From: UBA6059 sp964351595
Lineage (GTDB): Bacteria; Bacteroidota; Bacteroidia; Cytophagales; Cyclobacteriaceae
DNA length: 64,000 nucleotides
Reading direction: 5' to 3'
Assembly: GCA_964351595.1 (NCBI GenBank)
Contig: CAYGOT010000015.1
Location: forward strand, 1-64,000
The notes under the pieces are model-generated. The model saw only the letters and a program-made list of their open reading frames with translations. It was not told the DNA's origin and ran no database searches. The position numbers and the translations under genes are program-made. Shown here piece after piece: positions 1-10,391 of the stretch; the stretch's first letter is position 1; every line of letters starts with the position of its first letter.

Positions 1-1980
1 GTGTCCAATCACCCATTTCGAGGTTCAGATCATCTGTTCGGAAACTGAAATCAGGGCTTTTGAAATCCATGACATAATCAGCATCCAGCCCCAACCCATA
101 GTCAGCAAAAGTGAACCCATAGGCAACAGGTGAAATGTTGAAATCGAGCTCAGGACCTTTGAGGTTAAAATTGAGGTCAGTATCAAAACCCAGACTAAAC
201 TCAGGTGTGCCAATGACCAGAGACTCTGGAGTCATATTGAAATCGCCAAACGGTGAATTGAAGCTAAGTAACGGATCGACTCCAAAGTCCACATCAATAC
301 CTTCGAACTGAATATCAAACAGATCCGGATTGATCTTCATGTAGTTTTGCTCATTGATAAACATATTGAGACCACCATCCAGTGTCAGCCCCAGACCATA
401 ATCACCGTAGAAAGCCTCAAGACCATTGAGCTTATCAATATCGAGATTGACATCAAATCCTTCAAAGTTGATACGCTGATCTATGATGTGTCCAAATCGG
501 ATGTCACCAAACTGATAATCGAAGCTATTGGGGGTAAGTCCAAAGACATGATCACCAAAGCCACTCACGGTAAGCTTTGGATCATAGTCCAGATCAAAGT
601 TGATGCCTTCAACCTTGGCCCAGAGGCCTGCGGTTTTTAGTCCAGCGGTAAAATCAGGAGTTTCGAAATCCACTCCAATGTCGGGGTTTACATTCAATCC
701 AATATCCCCAAAGGACAGGTCGATGTTGCCATCATAACCCATTTTGAGAAAATCAGTATCAAAAGCAAATCCAATATCAGTAGTGTTAAGGTTGAGGCTG
801 TAGTCACCCAGGTCTATAGAAAATAACTCTGGATCGAAGGAAATGAGTTTGCCGTCCAGGTCAAGACCAAAGGTGCCGAAATCATTGGTCAGGTTTAAAC
901 TGTATCCATTGAAGTCAAGTCCGGCAAAGTCTGCGCCTAGATCGACCGATAACAAGTCGCCCATTTTGAAATCTATACCTGTATCCAGGTTGAAATCCGC
1001 TGATATATCGGCCATGCTGAGCGCAAAACCATCTAAGCCCAATCCAGCCTCGAACTCCGGCATTTTGAAGTCCATCAACTCAGGGGACAGGGCAATACTG
1101 TAGCCATCCAGGTTGAAGTTGAGTCGATCAGCATTGATATCAAACATCAAGTCACCTGCCTTGAATAATTGGAGATTGCCTGGACTGATATCAAAGCCGA
1201 TGAAATCCGGTAGGCTGAATTTGATCGTCTTCCAGTTCGCTTCATAATCCATGGCTATCTCAAGCCCATATGGGTCAGGCAGACGCACAGTCCATCCAGC
1301 ATCCAGCGAGAAGTCCAGAGACAACCTACCGTCCAAGTTGATGGTCAATAAATCGGCGCTTAAATCCAGAGTAAGTGGGATACCTGACAAGGCGGAAAAA
1401 TCTATTGTCCCCAACCCAACGTTTGGATCAAATCCTGAGAAATCCACATTGGGCATGTTCACATCGAAATCAACACCGTTGATTTGAAAATCGGGAAGAT
1501 CAGCCAATCCAAAACCAGAAAGGCCGTTGAGCGATGGCATGTCAAGGTTGAAATTGGGTAGTGCGATTGCAAAGCCAAAATCTGAATCCAGGCTCAAATC
1601 AATATCACCAACTGACAGCTGGTAAGGAATATTGGGTAGGGTGCCCAATTTGAACCCAAACCCTGGAAGCTCCATATCTATAGCAGGCAGATTCGTATCA
1701 AAATCCATGTCGAGGTTCATCTTGATGTCACAGCCCTCAGCTATTGAATAGCTCAGATTTTGCTGGCTGACCGCCAAATCAAAATTGCAATCGAAATCCT
1801 CCAGGTTGACACCAAGATTAGTCTTATAATCCTGCCAGTTCACATCACCATTAATCGTATTGTTCTGGAATGCCAAATCCATTCTCGTTTGCTGGTTTTC
1901 CGGTAGGAAGTCAAAACCAAGAGAATCCTGTCCATAGCGGATACCTCCGCCATAGCTGCTAGCCGTCTGGCTCACACGAA
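1..1980 (-). repeat. Protein-level repeat block B, rich in D/F/G/L
   Basis: The visible C-terminal part of the giant protein alternates hydrophobic and acidic residues in short strands such as GDYSLNLN, GDIGLNVN, GDYGLGLTLD and ADYGLGLDADY. Lysine and cysteine are scarce and Asp, Phe, Leu, Gly and Asn are enriched. The sequence is less regular than block A and no fixed period could be set by eye. It reads as a long all-beta domain or a low-complexity surface fibre. It runs off the left edge. Confidence 0.65.
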
Positions 1981-4900
1981 GGTAGTTTTCACCCATCTCC
2001 GCGAAGAGCGAATTATTGTCTTTAGCGAGACTTCCCCGACCTGTCATTCCATTACCGGTATATTGAAAATCGCCCTTCTTGTCGTTGACCAAGGCATTGA
2101 ATGCCAGTGTATTCCCTGATCCGTCAAAATTGAGGTTTCCTACACCCTTGTTTGGATCGGCCTGAAGAGTTAGGCTCATATTGTTCAGCGCCATGTCCAA
2201 CTGGCCCACGCCTCCACCAAGGTGGGTAACCCGCAGGGTATCAGACCCTTCACCAACCACAGCATATTGAGAAGTAGGGTTGAAAACAGCCCTGGCTTTT
2301 TTACCGGACATGTCCACTGAAGCCTGACCCGCATCTCCAGCTTTATTGATGGCTACATCAATTTTGTCCTGACCTTTGCTGAAACCAAGGGAATTGAGCT
2401 CACGTGTTTGGCCGCCATCCAGATAGGCAGTCATATCGTCCATTTCAAAATTCAACCTGGCATTTCCCTCTCCTTCAATCTCCCCGCTCAGGTCGATAGC
2501 TCCACTATATGCAAACTGGCCATTGCTATTGGCAAGGGTAGCACGAATATCATGATCAGGAACGCTGAGTGAAAAAGAGCCCGCCTTGTCATTTGGGCGC
2601 GCTAAAATGAAGCTCTCAAAATCTGCTGTTTTAGCATGAATCGAATTATTGAGGTTCCTACTATTTAACCCAATCGTGAATAGATTCTGATCGAACCCAA
2701 GCTCGGCACCTATAGAATCTGAACCCTCAAGCAGCGCGTTCATAGTCAACTGATCATTCCTGAAGTATCCGGTTTTACGGTCGGTTGACATAAGCCCCGA
2801 AAGCTCCATCCCATCAAACTTGATACCTGCCTGGCCAAATCCGATTGGCTGATCGACCGCCACGTTAATTTCATTACCCTCCTGGCGCAGGTTAACAAAT
2901 CCACGTTGATTGGCTGGGTCGCCACCCACGGCGAAGTATTTGCCACTTTCTTCAATACTCAACAATGTACTGTCGGCATCATGAAAGCCGATTAGTTTGG
3001 CCCCTTCCGCCTCGAGCGATATCTCCTGTAGCTGCTCACTGAAAGCACCGTGAATCTTATTGGTCTGAAAGGAGAAATCTATTTCACCGGATTTACTTCC
3101 AGCGTTGGCCGCAGCAGCCAGGTCAATGTCTGAATTTTTGAAAGCTAGTGCTCCGGATTGTTCTTTTTGGTTTCCCTCTGCTTTGACGTAAAGCTCCCCT
3201 TGCGAGAATTCCAAACCACCAAGGCCAGAAGTGTACATCCAGGCACCCACCTGATTGCCCTCAATAGTCAAATCCATCTTGCCACCGGTTTCCTTATCGG
3301 CCTCTACGACCACCGTATTTTGCCCTATCGTGGAATTGATCTTTATCTGCCCTGCGGTGTTGGCATCAAGAGTGGTCTTCGAATCATCAACCTCTACATT
3401 GAGCTTACCATCACCAGATGAGCCATCGAAAGAGGCAAACACTTTCTTGTCCCCTTCCAAGGTCAGATCGATGGAGCCTGCTTGTGAAGGTTGATCACCG
3501 TTGACTGTGACATCTACGTCTGCATTCTTGAAGTGCATGGAGCCTTTCTTATCGTTGGCGTATGCTTCAGCTTCTACTTCCATGTCGGTATTGGCAAAAG
3601 AAAACTTACCGATCTTATTGGCTACATCACCTTCGGCTACCAGGCTCAAGCCATCCTCAAGTTTCAGGTCAAAAGCGGCCTTCTGCTCGTCTTTATTGGC
3701 ACTGGCATTCAACTCTGTTCCCACGGCTTTATCTGCAAAACCCATCTCAACCTCGGAAGGATTGACGGCAGACTTTACTTTAAAGTCCGAGACTTCCATA
3801 TCAAATGAACCCGCCTTAGTGCTTTGATTGGCCTGCACAGTGAGATCAATGTCATCCCGCTTTACACGCAGTTTGTTTTTGCCTGCCTGGCTCACGGCTA
3901 TGGAGTATTGATTGGTAGATTGATTCAATTCAATGGTGGCCGAATCTGCACTGACCATCCCGGCCATTCCCAGATCGTCCATATTAAAGTCTGCCGACTT
4001 GACGTTGGTATCGATGTTTGCTGCTGCCGAAATGTTATCATATTTCAATCGCAAGGCACCTGTCTTGGCAGGCTGGTCAGCCTTCACGAAAATCTCATTA
4101 GCGCCGGTCTTGAATTGAGCAAACCCTTTTTTGTTTTGTGGGTCGCCACTTACCGCAAAAAGTTCATCTCCTTTGGTCATAGAAAGGCCCGTACTATCAT
4201 TGTTGTGGATGGCATTCATGGTCACTTCACTGGTCACCACCTGGAGGGATTGCTCATCAAGAGTAAGATTGCCAACCACTCGATTGCCGTCAAAGGCCAC
4301 ATCCACCATCCCGGTTTGCTCTGCCGGGTCTCCTGCAGCGGCTATTTTCAAATCGTCTTTTTCAAAAGCGATTGCTCCCGCTTTCGTGGTTTGGTCGCCT
4401 TCTGCCTTGACGTAGAATGCATCGCTTCGGTATTCGACTCCTCCTTGTCCGGCTAGCTTCATCCAGCCATTGGCTTCATGGCCGTCAATAATGAAGTCCA
4501 TACTTCCCCCCTCGGTGGCATCCGCGTTGAGATTGACCGTATTTCCGTCGAATGCATTTTTTATTTCCAACACACCCTGTTGACTTACTTCAGCCTCACT
4601 CGTTAGGGTAGCGTCCTTAAAGTCATACCTGGCCATACCTGATTGCTGGTTGAACCCAACACCCACTTCTATATTTCCATTACTCCCTTCATAGAACACA
4701 GTACCCGCGCCAGATTTCTGACTCGCATCCGCATCTAGTTCGACAATAGCACCTTCACCAGTATCGAGCGTAAAGGCAGCTTTCTGATCATTCAGATTGG
4801 CATCTGCCTCAAGTGATCGCGTACCATCATCGAAGCTGAACGACCCTTCGCTGCTGTTCATATCTATTTTGGCGATAGTCGATACCTCTCCTAAGTCAAA

Positions 4901-7900
4901 CAACACGTCACCAGTGCTCGCTCGAGGATTGACCGACCCCTCGACAGTAAAGGCATCTGATGTCATGGCAAACGATCCACCGGAGTTGGGTCGGTAGTCG
5001 ATCGTCGAGCTTATGCCTCCACTCTCAAAAGTGGCCGCTGCTGCATCTCTCACATCTCCTTTGATGTTGACATTAGTGCCGCCTCCGGAGAGGTCTATCA
5101 TAGCTGATGGCGTACCCGAAATATCAATCGTACCCAGTCCGGTATATCCGCCACTACTTAATCCCAGTGATCCAGATGACTCGTCCAACTTGATACGCAC
5201 ATCGACTCCCGACACGGATACAGTTTCATCAATTCCTCCTATGGCCTCTAAAACCTGCTTTGCGACTTCCTGAGCCACCTCCTGAGCCACTTGCTTAGAA
5301 AGGCCAGCTGCGGCATTCGGATCGCGCACGTTGGTATTAATCATAGAGATATCACCACTGATGATGATATCGCGTGTACTGGAAGTGAACTCTAGTGAAC
5401 CATCCAACTGATAATTGGCCCCAAATGCCGACTGATCGATAAACTGTCCAAACAGATTGAACCCAAAGTCATTTGCATCGTCCAGGATCAACTCAGAAGT
5501 CAGCTCATCACCTTCTCCGGATTTTTTGATGTTCATATTGCTATAAATCCACCCTTCAGCACCGACCATATTGACATTGGGGTATACCGTGACCCCTACA
5601 CCAGCCTCATCCACGTAGAAGGCGTCCAGATAGAAGAATTCGTGCGGATCATTACCGTACATGATGTTACCCCCCAGTGCTAGTTTGGCAGGTATCTTGA
5701 GCTCTCCCTCTAACTGACCTGTGTAGTGTGTGCCATAGGTGGGATGTCCCTTTTTGAGCGCCACTCCGGCAGTAAAATAGACCTGATCGTTTTCATAGGT
5801 AATACGGAGTTCATCGACCAATAATTCCTTAGGATTATGATCCATCGGCGGCTGGGGTACATGGATCTCAGGTCTGCCTCTATCTTGCAAAGAAGCGTCT
5901 GCTGCCCCACCTTCTGCAGGTGTAATACTATGAAAGGACAATGTCGGTGTATCAAAGCCATGCCCCATATTGACCTCTGTATTGTAGCTAAAGACATAAC
6001 TACCATATACAAGGCTGGCTCCTATTTCAATGAGAGAAAAGTTCTGACCATCGTAGGTACCTCGAGGACGGCTAGGCACATCTGCCGCACCATTTCGCTT
6101 GCTAAAGCCAATAGAGTAATCCCCGTACAGATTAAAGTCGGAGATATTCGAGATCGTCAGATCAAACTTAGGGATATAAAAGTCAGACGTGAGTGACAAA
6201 TGATCATTGCCCTTAAAGACCGCTCGCTTGATGGTCACCTCTACTTTGTTTTCACCACCATAGGGATTGAAGGCAAAGGTGCTGTTGTCTAAAGATTCCG
6301 TTAGGTATCCAGGCTTGAAACCCTCCTGATCAGCTGGTACAATGAAGGGGATATCCCTTGTCGGATCGATGGCCTGTACAACAATACTACCCTCAAAATA
6401 AGCTGACTTCAATGCACTGTTTTCCACTGCTACTTTGACTTCATCCAGCTTGGCCGGAAAGCTGTTGAACAAGGCTATTTCTTCGCCTCTTAGGTCTTCT
6501 TCCCATTCAAACTGTAGTCCGAGCCCGTCTACCCAGGCTTTGGTATTTCGAGAGGCATTTTGATTTACATCGAGCTCCCATTTTTCGTCGAGCAGTAGTT
6601 GACCATTTTGGTCAAGGTCGGGATAGAGTACCATGGAGAACTCATTGAAATATACGCCCTTCCAGTCTTTGTCCGTGATCTTTCGTGGAGACTCCTTTTC
6701 TGATAAGTCGATGACATAGTCAAGCGAATTGAATGTGGCCGATGTATTGGGTATGATCTGAATGTCATGATCCATGAGCACCTGCTGCTCCTGCATGTAG
6801 TAGAGCTGCTCTGCCCTTCTGAAAGGCACGCCTACCACACTTCCATCTACTGATGGTATCTTATCACCCAGCATAAGCATACCGTCGAGCTGGAGGTTGT
6901 ATTCATCATAGAACAACTGAATCTGTGAGCTTTCGGCAAATTTCAGCTCGTAACCGAATGGCTCCAACAAGGCTACCGACTGCTCTGTGCCAAGGCTCAA
7001 TTCACCATACGGCTGGTATCGGTCGAAATTGACCCAGCCCTCCTCCGTCTCAAGCATAGGTGCTTCGCTTCCACCATTGACAGGATGTGGGAATGGGTAC
7101 TTGCTCATACCCCGGATAGACAGTTCTTTCTTATTTAGCCTGATTCCTTTCGGGTAGAAATAAATATTGCCGTTCAGGTCATTTCTCGGAGATAACTCAA
7201 ACTCGATATCCTCCTTGATCTCCGAATTTATTTCACCGCTCTTGAGCACCATCAATCCTGCGACTTCTTCCAGTCGTAAGCCTTCAAATTCCACTTCCGT
7301 CAAGGTGGAGTCAGTATCTGTCTCATGAATTTTAACCCTGCCCTTCCCACTCAGATTCTGAAGGTCTGGATCCACAATCTCCGTGACCATTACCCTATGG
7401 ACACCTGCCCGAAACTCGTCCAGCAAAGGAGGCCCTTTGAACCATTGAGGTTCGGACTTGGCAATCTCCTGTTGTCCGGTAAATGCCTTTACCTGCCAGG
7501 CATAGTATTGTTCCTTCTTGAAAGGCTGTTTCACCTCAAATGTATAATCGGAAGTGCTCGATGTGGGTGGGGTCTGCTGCTGTACCCAAGCCGTTGGTAA
7601 ATCAAGGGCACTTTGCAAGTCAGCCTCGGGATAATCAATCTCAACGACCTTTACCCGATAATCGAAGCGCTGATTGCGAATAGTGTTGTCTGGAGCAGTA
7701 AAAGTGAGAAACTGAGGATCGGATTTATTGAAGCCAAAACCCACCTCCGGTGTGATTGCCGTGATTTCGCCATTTGTTGGGTAACCGAAGTAGAACCAGC
7801 CGTTAGGACTAAAGCCATTATCTCTAAAAATATTTTGACCTGATGGGTCTATTGCCTGCACCCTCCACATATATTTTTTGCCAATATCCAGAGTAGGGTT

Positions 7901-8668
7901 TGAGAGATTGTAATTCAGCGAATTGGTCATTTGCTCAGGCGATTCATATACTAGTATGGTTTGCCCATTTTCTAGCGCATAGATGGGATCCACATCTTGA
8001 TTGATCAACTCGTACAAGAAGAGTTTATAGGCTGGCATGAAGGGTATACCCGATGAACTCGGGCTGTTAATCTGCCATTGGAAGAAAATATTCTGTGGGC
8101 CGCTGATCGCAATAACGTCTCCCATCTTGGGTGACTGCAATGTAGGTTGATCATTAAGCTTGAGCCAAGTGACCGCCCGTGCTACCTGTGATATCTCTTT
8201 GCCAGATCGATATTCCTTGACGATAATCGAGAAGGTGTACATGCCCTCTGTAAATCTCCCGTCGCGAATGAATTGCTCTCTACTGATTCCAAAAAAATCA
8301 AGATTAATAGTCTCAAAATAGGGAACCCATTGACTACCCTCAATAATCAAAGGAACTCCAGGTGTCATGGTGAGTGGCTGATTGGGTATATAGCTCTCCT
8401 TCGTCTGCATCTTGTAGTCCGGACCTTCGATAGCTACCGAGAAACGTACATCGACGCTGGGTTCGCTAAAGTCAAGCAATGTCAGGATAGCTCGCATCTT
8501 GTTGCTCGCCGGAGAAACATATGAATTGTACTCTGTGGTATAGGGAGGTAGCAGTACCACGCTGGCTTGTACAGGATCACGCTGCTGAGAAAACACAGTG
8601 AGCCCAGACAACACTGACAAGATCAGCATCACCGAGAGTTTAAGCCATATGGTCGGACATCTCCTCAT
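1..8668 (-). CDS. Giant secreted repeat protein, C-terminus beyond window (partial)
   Basis: One frame stays open from an ATG at 8668 to the left edge, giving at least 2,889 residues with no stop. The N-terminus has a signal peptide (residues 1-27, hydrophobic core ending near VFSQQ). Residues about 150-500 look like fibronectin type III modules, with two copies of the typical late-strand motif (YMWRVQAID and YYAWQVKAF). Residues about 600-1110 are unassigned. Residues about 1110-2230 are a degenerate short-period repeat and residues 2230 onward a second D/F/G/L-rich repeat; both are listed separately. The start codon directly follows the stop of the upstream barrel gene (TAA-ATG), so the two are probably translated together. 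A role as an exported surface or matrix protein is inferred from the signal peptide, FN3-like modules and beta repeats. A T9SS sorting domain, if present, would lie outside the window. No enzyme motif was recognised. Confidence 0.85.
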   Translation of the reverse strand, partial: MRRCPTIWLKLSVMLILSVLSGLTVFSQQRDPVQASVVLLPPYTTEYNSYVSPASNKMRAILTLLDFSEPSVDVRFSVAIEGPDYKMQTKESYIPNQPLTMTPGVPLIIEGSQWVPYFETINLDFFGISREQFIRDGRFTEGMYTFSIIVKEYRSGKEISQVARAVTWLKLNDQPTLQSPKMGDVIAISGPQNIFFQWQINSPSSSGIPFMPAYKLFLYELINQDVDPIYALENGQTILVYESPEQMTNSLNYNLSNPTLDIGKKYMWRVQAIDPSGQNIFRDNGFSPNGWFYFGYPTNGEITAITPEVGFGFNKSDPQFLTFTAPDNTIRNQRFDYRVKVVEIDYPEADLQSALDLPTAWVQQQTPPTSSTSDYTFEVKQPFKKEQYYAWQVKAFTGQQEIAKSEPQWFKGPPLLDEFRAGVHRVMVTEIVDPDLQNLSGKGRVKIHETDTDSTLTEVEFEGLRLEEVAGLMVLKSGEINSEIKEDIEFELSPRNDLNGNIYFYPKGIRLNKKELSIRGMSKYPFPHPVNGGSEAPMLETEEGWVNFDRYQPYGELSLGTEQSVALLEPFGYELKFAESSQIQLFYDEYNLQLDGMLMLGDKIPSVDGSVVGVPFRRAEQLYYMQEQQVLMDHDIQIIPNTSATFNSLDYVIDLSEKESPRKITDKDWKGVYFNEFSMVLYPDLDQNGQLLLDEKWELDVNQNASRNTKAWVDGLGLQFEWEEDLRGEEIALFNSFPAKLDEVKVAVENSALKSAYFEGSIVVQAIDPTRDIPFIVPADQEGFKPGYLTESLDNSTFAFNPYGGENKVEVTIKRAVFKGNDHLSLTSDFYIPKFDLTISNISDFNLYGDYSIGFSKRNGAADVPSRPRGTYDGQNFSLIEIGASLVYGSYVFSYNTEVNMGHGFDTPTLSFHSITPAEGGAADASLQDRGRPEIHVPQPPMDHNPKELLVDELRITYENDQVYFTAGVALKKGHPTYGTHYTGQLEGELKIPAKLALGGNIMYGNDPHEFFYLDAFYVDEAGVGVTVYPNVNMVGAEGWIYSNMNIKKSGEGDELTSELILDDANDFGFNLFGQFIDQSAFGANYQLDGSLEFTSSTRDIIISGDISMINTNVRDPNAAAGLSKQVAQEVAQEVAKQVLEAIGGIDETVSVSGVDVRIKLDESSGSLGLSSGGYTGLGTIDISGTPSAMIDLSGGGTNVNIKGDVRDAAAATFESGGISSTIDYRPNSGGSFAMTSDAFTVEGSVNPRASTGDVLFDLGEVSTIAKIDMNSSEGSFSFDDGTRSLEADANLNDQKAAFTLDTGEGAIVELDADASQKSGAGTVFYEGSNGNIEVGVGFNQQSGMARYDFKDATLTSEAEVSQQGVLEIKNAFDGNTVNLNADATEGGSMDFIIDGHEANGWMKLAGQGGVEYRSDAFYVKAEGDQTTKAGAIAFEKDDLKIAAAGDPAEQTGMVDVAFDGNRVVGNLTLDEQSLQVVTSEVTMNAIHNNDSTGLSMTKGDELFAVSGDPQNKKGFAQFKTGANEIFVKADQPAKTGALRLKYDNISAAANIDTNVKSADFNMDDLGMAGMVSADSATIELNQSTNQYSIAVSQAGKNKLRVKRDDIDLTVQANQSTKAGSFDMEVSDFKVKSAVNPSEVEMGFADKAVGTELNASANKDEQKAAFDLKLEDGLSLVAEGDVANKIGKFSFANTDMEVEAEAYANDKKGSMHFKNADVDVTVNGDQPSQAGSIDLTLEGDKKVFASFDGSSGDGKLNVEVDDSKTTLDANTAGQIKINSTIGQNTVVVEADKETGGKMDLTIEGNQVGAWMYTSGLGGLEFSQGELYVKAEGNQKEQSGALAFKNSDIDLAAAANAGSKSGEIDFSFQTNKIHGAFSEQLQEISLEAEGAKLIGFHDADSTLLSIEESGKYFAVGGDPANQRGFVNLRQEGNEINVAVDQPIGFGQAGIKFDGMELSGLMSTDRKTGYFRNDQLTMNALLEGSDSIGAELGFDQNLFTIGLNSRNLNNSIHAKTADFESFILARPNDKAGSFSLSVPDHDIRATLANSNGQFAYSGAIDLSGEIEGEGNARLNFEMDDMTAYLDGGQTRELNSLGFSKGQDKIDVAINKAGDAGQASVDMSGKKARAVFNPTSQYAVVGEGSDTLRVTHLGGGVGQLDMALNNMSLTLQADPNKGVGNLNFDGSGNTLAFNALVNDKKGDFQYTGNGMTGRGSLAKDNNSLFAEMGENYLRVSQTASSYGGGIRYGQDSLGFDFLPENQQTRMDLAFQNNTINGDVNWQDYKTNLGVNLEDFDCNFDLAVSQQNLSYSIAEGCDIKMNLDMDFDTNLPAIDMELPGFGFKLGTLPNIPYQLSVGDIDLSLDSDFGFAIALPNFNLDMPSLNGLSGFGLADLPDFQINGVDFDVNMPNVDFSGFDPNVGLGTIDFSALSGIPLTLDLSADLLTINLDGRLSLDFSLDAGWTVRLPDPYGLEIAMDYEANWKTIKFSLPDFIGFDISPGNLQLFKAGDLMFDINADRLNFNLDGYSIALSPELMDFKMPEFEAGLGLDGFALSMADISADFNLDTGIDFKMGDLLSVDLGADFAGLDFNGYSLNLTNDFGTFGLDLDGKLISFDPELFSIDLGDYSLNLNTTDIGFAFDTDFLKMGYDGNIDLSFGDIGLNVNPDIGVDFETPDFTAGLKTAGLWAKVEGINFDLDYDPKLTVSGFGDHVFGLTPNSFDYQFGDIRFGHIIDQRINFEGFDVNLDIDKLNGLEAFYGDYGLGLTLDGGLNMFINEQNYMKINPDLFDIQFEGIDVDFGVDPLLSFNSPFGDFNMTPESLVIGTPEFSLGFDTDLNFNLKGPELDFNISPVAYGFTFADYGLGLDADYVMDFKSPDFSFRTDDLNLEMGDWT
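1980..5340 (-). repeat. Protein-level repeat block A, about 22-residue degenerate period
   Basis: Within the giant gene a motif of the form (A/N)(G)D-x-x-x-K-x-G-x-x-x-F recurs. Examples read on the minus strand are GDQPSQAGSIDL (near 3493), NDKKGSMHF (3548), ANKIGKFSF (3620), NKDEQKAAFDL (3692), NQSTKAGSFDM (3822), DQPAKTGALRL (4070), DPQNKKGFAQF (4136), DPAEQTGMVDV (4328) and DQTTKAGAIAF (4392). Most spacings are close to one, two, three or four times 21-24 codons, which suggests an old tandem array with some units diverged beyond recognition. The pattern predicts a beta-solenoid or stacked-hairpin fibre; that fold is inference. Confidence 0.75.
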
Positions 8669-10330
8669 TTAAAATCTATAGTTGTAATTGATATTGGCCC
8701 TATTTTCAGTCACGGAAAGCACGCCCTCGACCAGGCTTTTTCTATCCGTGTAGAGGTAAGTAAGCGCGAAGCTATGTTTCTGCTTCAGGGTGTAGCGACA
8801 AGAAAGGTTGATGTTGGTGATGTTGTTTTGATCTTGCTGATCAATAGAGCTCTTGAGCAAACTCAACGACATGGCCAAGTTGACCTTTTCGCGAATCGGC
8901 TTGGACAGTGACATGGTCGGTCCGAGCGTCAGGATGTCCATGCCTGCGGCTGAGGTGATATTATAGTTATAAGAGGCCGAGCCTGCCAGTTTACTTTCAG
9001 GAAAGGCCACTGTGTAGGCCACATTGCCATTAAAAGCATTGTTTGCATTATCATCAGAGTCTGTTGCCTCCTGATAATTGGCGTTAAAAACAATGGACTG
9101 TGGTGTCGACTGACTTAGCTGATAAGTTGTCATGAAAGAGCCATTGGTCGATACCTGAAAAAACTCAAGCGTATCACTATCGATGGTGGCTGTACGCACA
9201 GTATTGGAGTTAAAGTTGGAATAGCTGGCATTGAAGTTCAGCTTTTGGCTGGCCATCCAGAATACATTGAAAGAGGTGACCAGTTTACGAATGCCCTCTG
9301 CCGCTGTTTTGTCCAGATTATTGCGCTGGACGCCCAGATCGCCATTGACCGAGACTTTGCTTTCAAATAGCTGAAAGCCAAGCCCTCCACTGATCTCTTC
9401 TAAGTCATCATTAAGAGAGGTAGCACCTAGCGAACGAAAATCTGGAGCCACCCGACGGTAGGCGAACTTGACATTGTACCAGTCCATGGCCAGGTTCGTA
9501 TTGAGTACAATGGCTGATCGCACGACGGTTGTTGCGTTGGCGTAGAAAAGACCACCCAGGTTATTGTAATAAGTGAAGTCATTGAACAGCACATCATCAT
9601 TTCGAGTATCACGAGTAATGGCACTCGTGGTATACTCCGCATTGATGTTGAATCTACCCAGTTGCTTACCAGCAATGATGGCCCATATGAGGTTGTCTTC
9701 TGGCGCCAGGTCTTCCTCGAGCAGGCTGGTGTCTACAGAGGAAGAATCATCTCTAGCCCTGAAACCAATCAGGCTCACATAGTTCTGATTGTCCCCAGCA
9801 TTGAGCCGAATACCATACCCCCGTCGCTCGTACTTGCCCAAGCCCGTTCCTTCTATAGGCTGTAGCGCTTCACTAAATCTACCGTACATCATTGAGCCCG
9901 ATAGCCAGTGATTTTTGGGCTTTACCTCTACTCCTGCTCCTAAAAACATCAAACCTCCTAGCGAGTACTCTGAAAAGCGCATGGTACGATAGCCAAAATG
10001 ACCGGTAATGGCCTTGTAATTGGGACTTATGCCAAACTGTGTGGGAAGTGCAGGTTGGTTTACGGTATTTTCCTGACTGTTGAGTACTAGTGAAAAGGGG
10101 GCATCTATGATACCAAGTAAATTGAGATTAAGATTGGCTTGAAACTGCCAGAAGAAAGGGTCTCTTTGGTTAGTGGTATCATTCGTATTAGTATACATCG
10201 TATTAAAGCCTACCCCACCAGAAGCCTTCAATACCGGAATGTCACTGATGTTCCCAAGATCCTGAGCCTGAGTAAGGAATATTGACATCATAAACACACA
10301 TATAAATAATAGCAGCGTGGCTATTCTCAT
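8669..10330 (-). CDS. Outer-membrane beta-barrel protein
   Basis: 553 residues. A signal peptide (about residues 1-22, ending TQAQ) is followed by many amphipathic beta strands, and the protein ends in Phe (INYNYRF), the aromatic C-terminus typical of outer-membrane barrels. No TonB plug, carboxypeptidase-like or OmpA domain is visible, so it is a plain barrel. Its stop codon touches the ATG of the giant downstream protein, so the two form an operon. A plausible role is an outer-membrane anchor or assembly partner for that protein, but this rests only on linkage. The exact family was not recognised. Confidence 0.75.
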   Translation of the reverse strand: MRIATLLLFICVFMMSIFLTQAQDLGNISDIPVLKASGGVGFNTMYTNTNDTTNQRDPFFWQFQANLNLNLLGIIDAPFSLVLNSQENTVNQPALPTQFGISPNYKAITGHFGYRTMRFSEYSLGGLMFLGAGVEVKPKNHWLSGSMMYGRFSEALQPIEGTGLGKYERRGYGIRLNAGDNQNYVSLIGFRARDDSSSVDTSLLEEDLAPEDNLIWAIIAGKQLGRFNINAEYTTSAITRDTRNDDVLFNDFTYYNNLGGLFYANATTVVRSAIVLNTNLAMDWYNVKFAYRRVAPDFRSLGATSLNDDLEEISGGLGFQLFESKVSVNGDLGVQRNNLDKTAAEGIRKLVTSFNVFWMASQKLNFNASYSNFNSNTVRTATIDSDTLEFFQVSTNGSFMTTYQLSQSTPQSIVFNANYQEATDSDDNANNAFNGNVAYTVAFPESKLAGSASYNYNITSAAGMDILTLGPTMSLSKPIREKVNLAMSLSLLKSSIDQQDQNNITNINLSCRYTLKQKHSFALTYLYTDRKSLVEGVLSVTENRANINYNYRF

Positions 10331-10391
10331 TAGCTGATCAGAGATTATCCTTTAAGCCATCTAAGATATGAACTGAATGACATGCTTATCA

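Noticed and set aside
347..640. Plus-strand reading frames across 1-8600 (for example 347-640, 3824-4456, 5837-6196)
   Set aside because: They lie opposite the giant minus-strand gene, whose frame is open throughout with a signal peptide and repeats; the plus-strand products resemble nothing and lack leaders.
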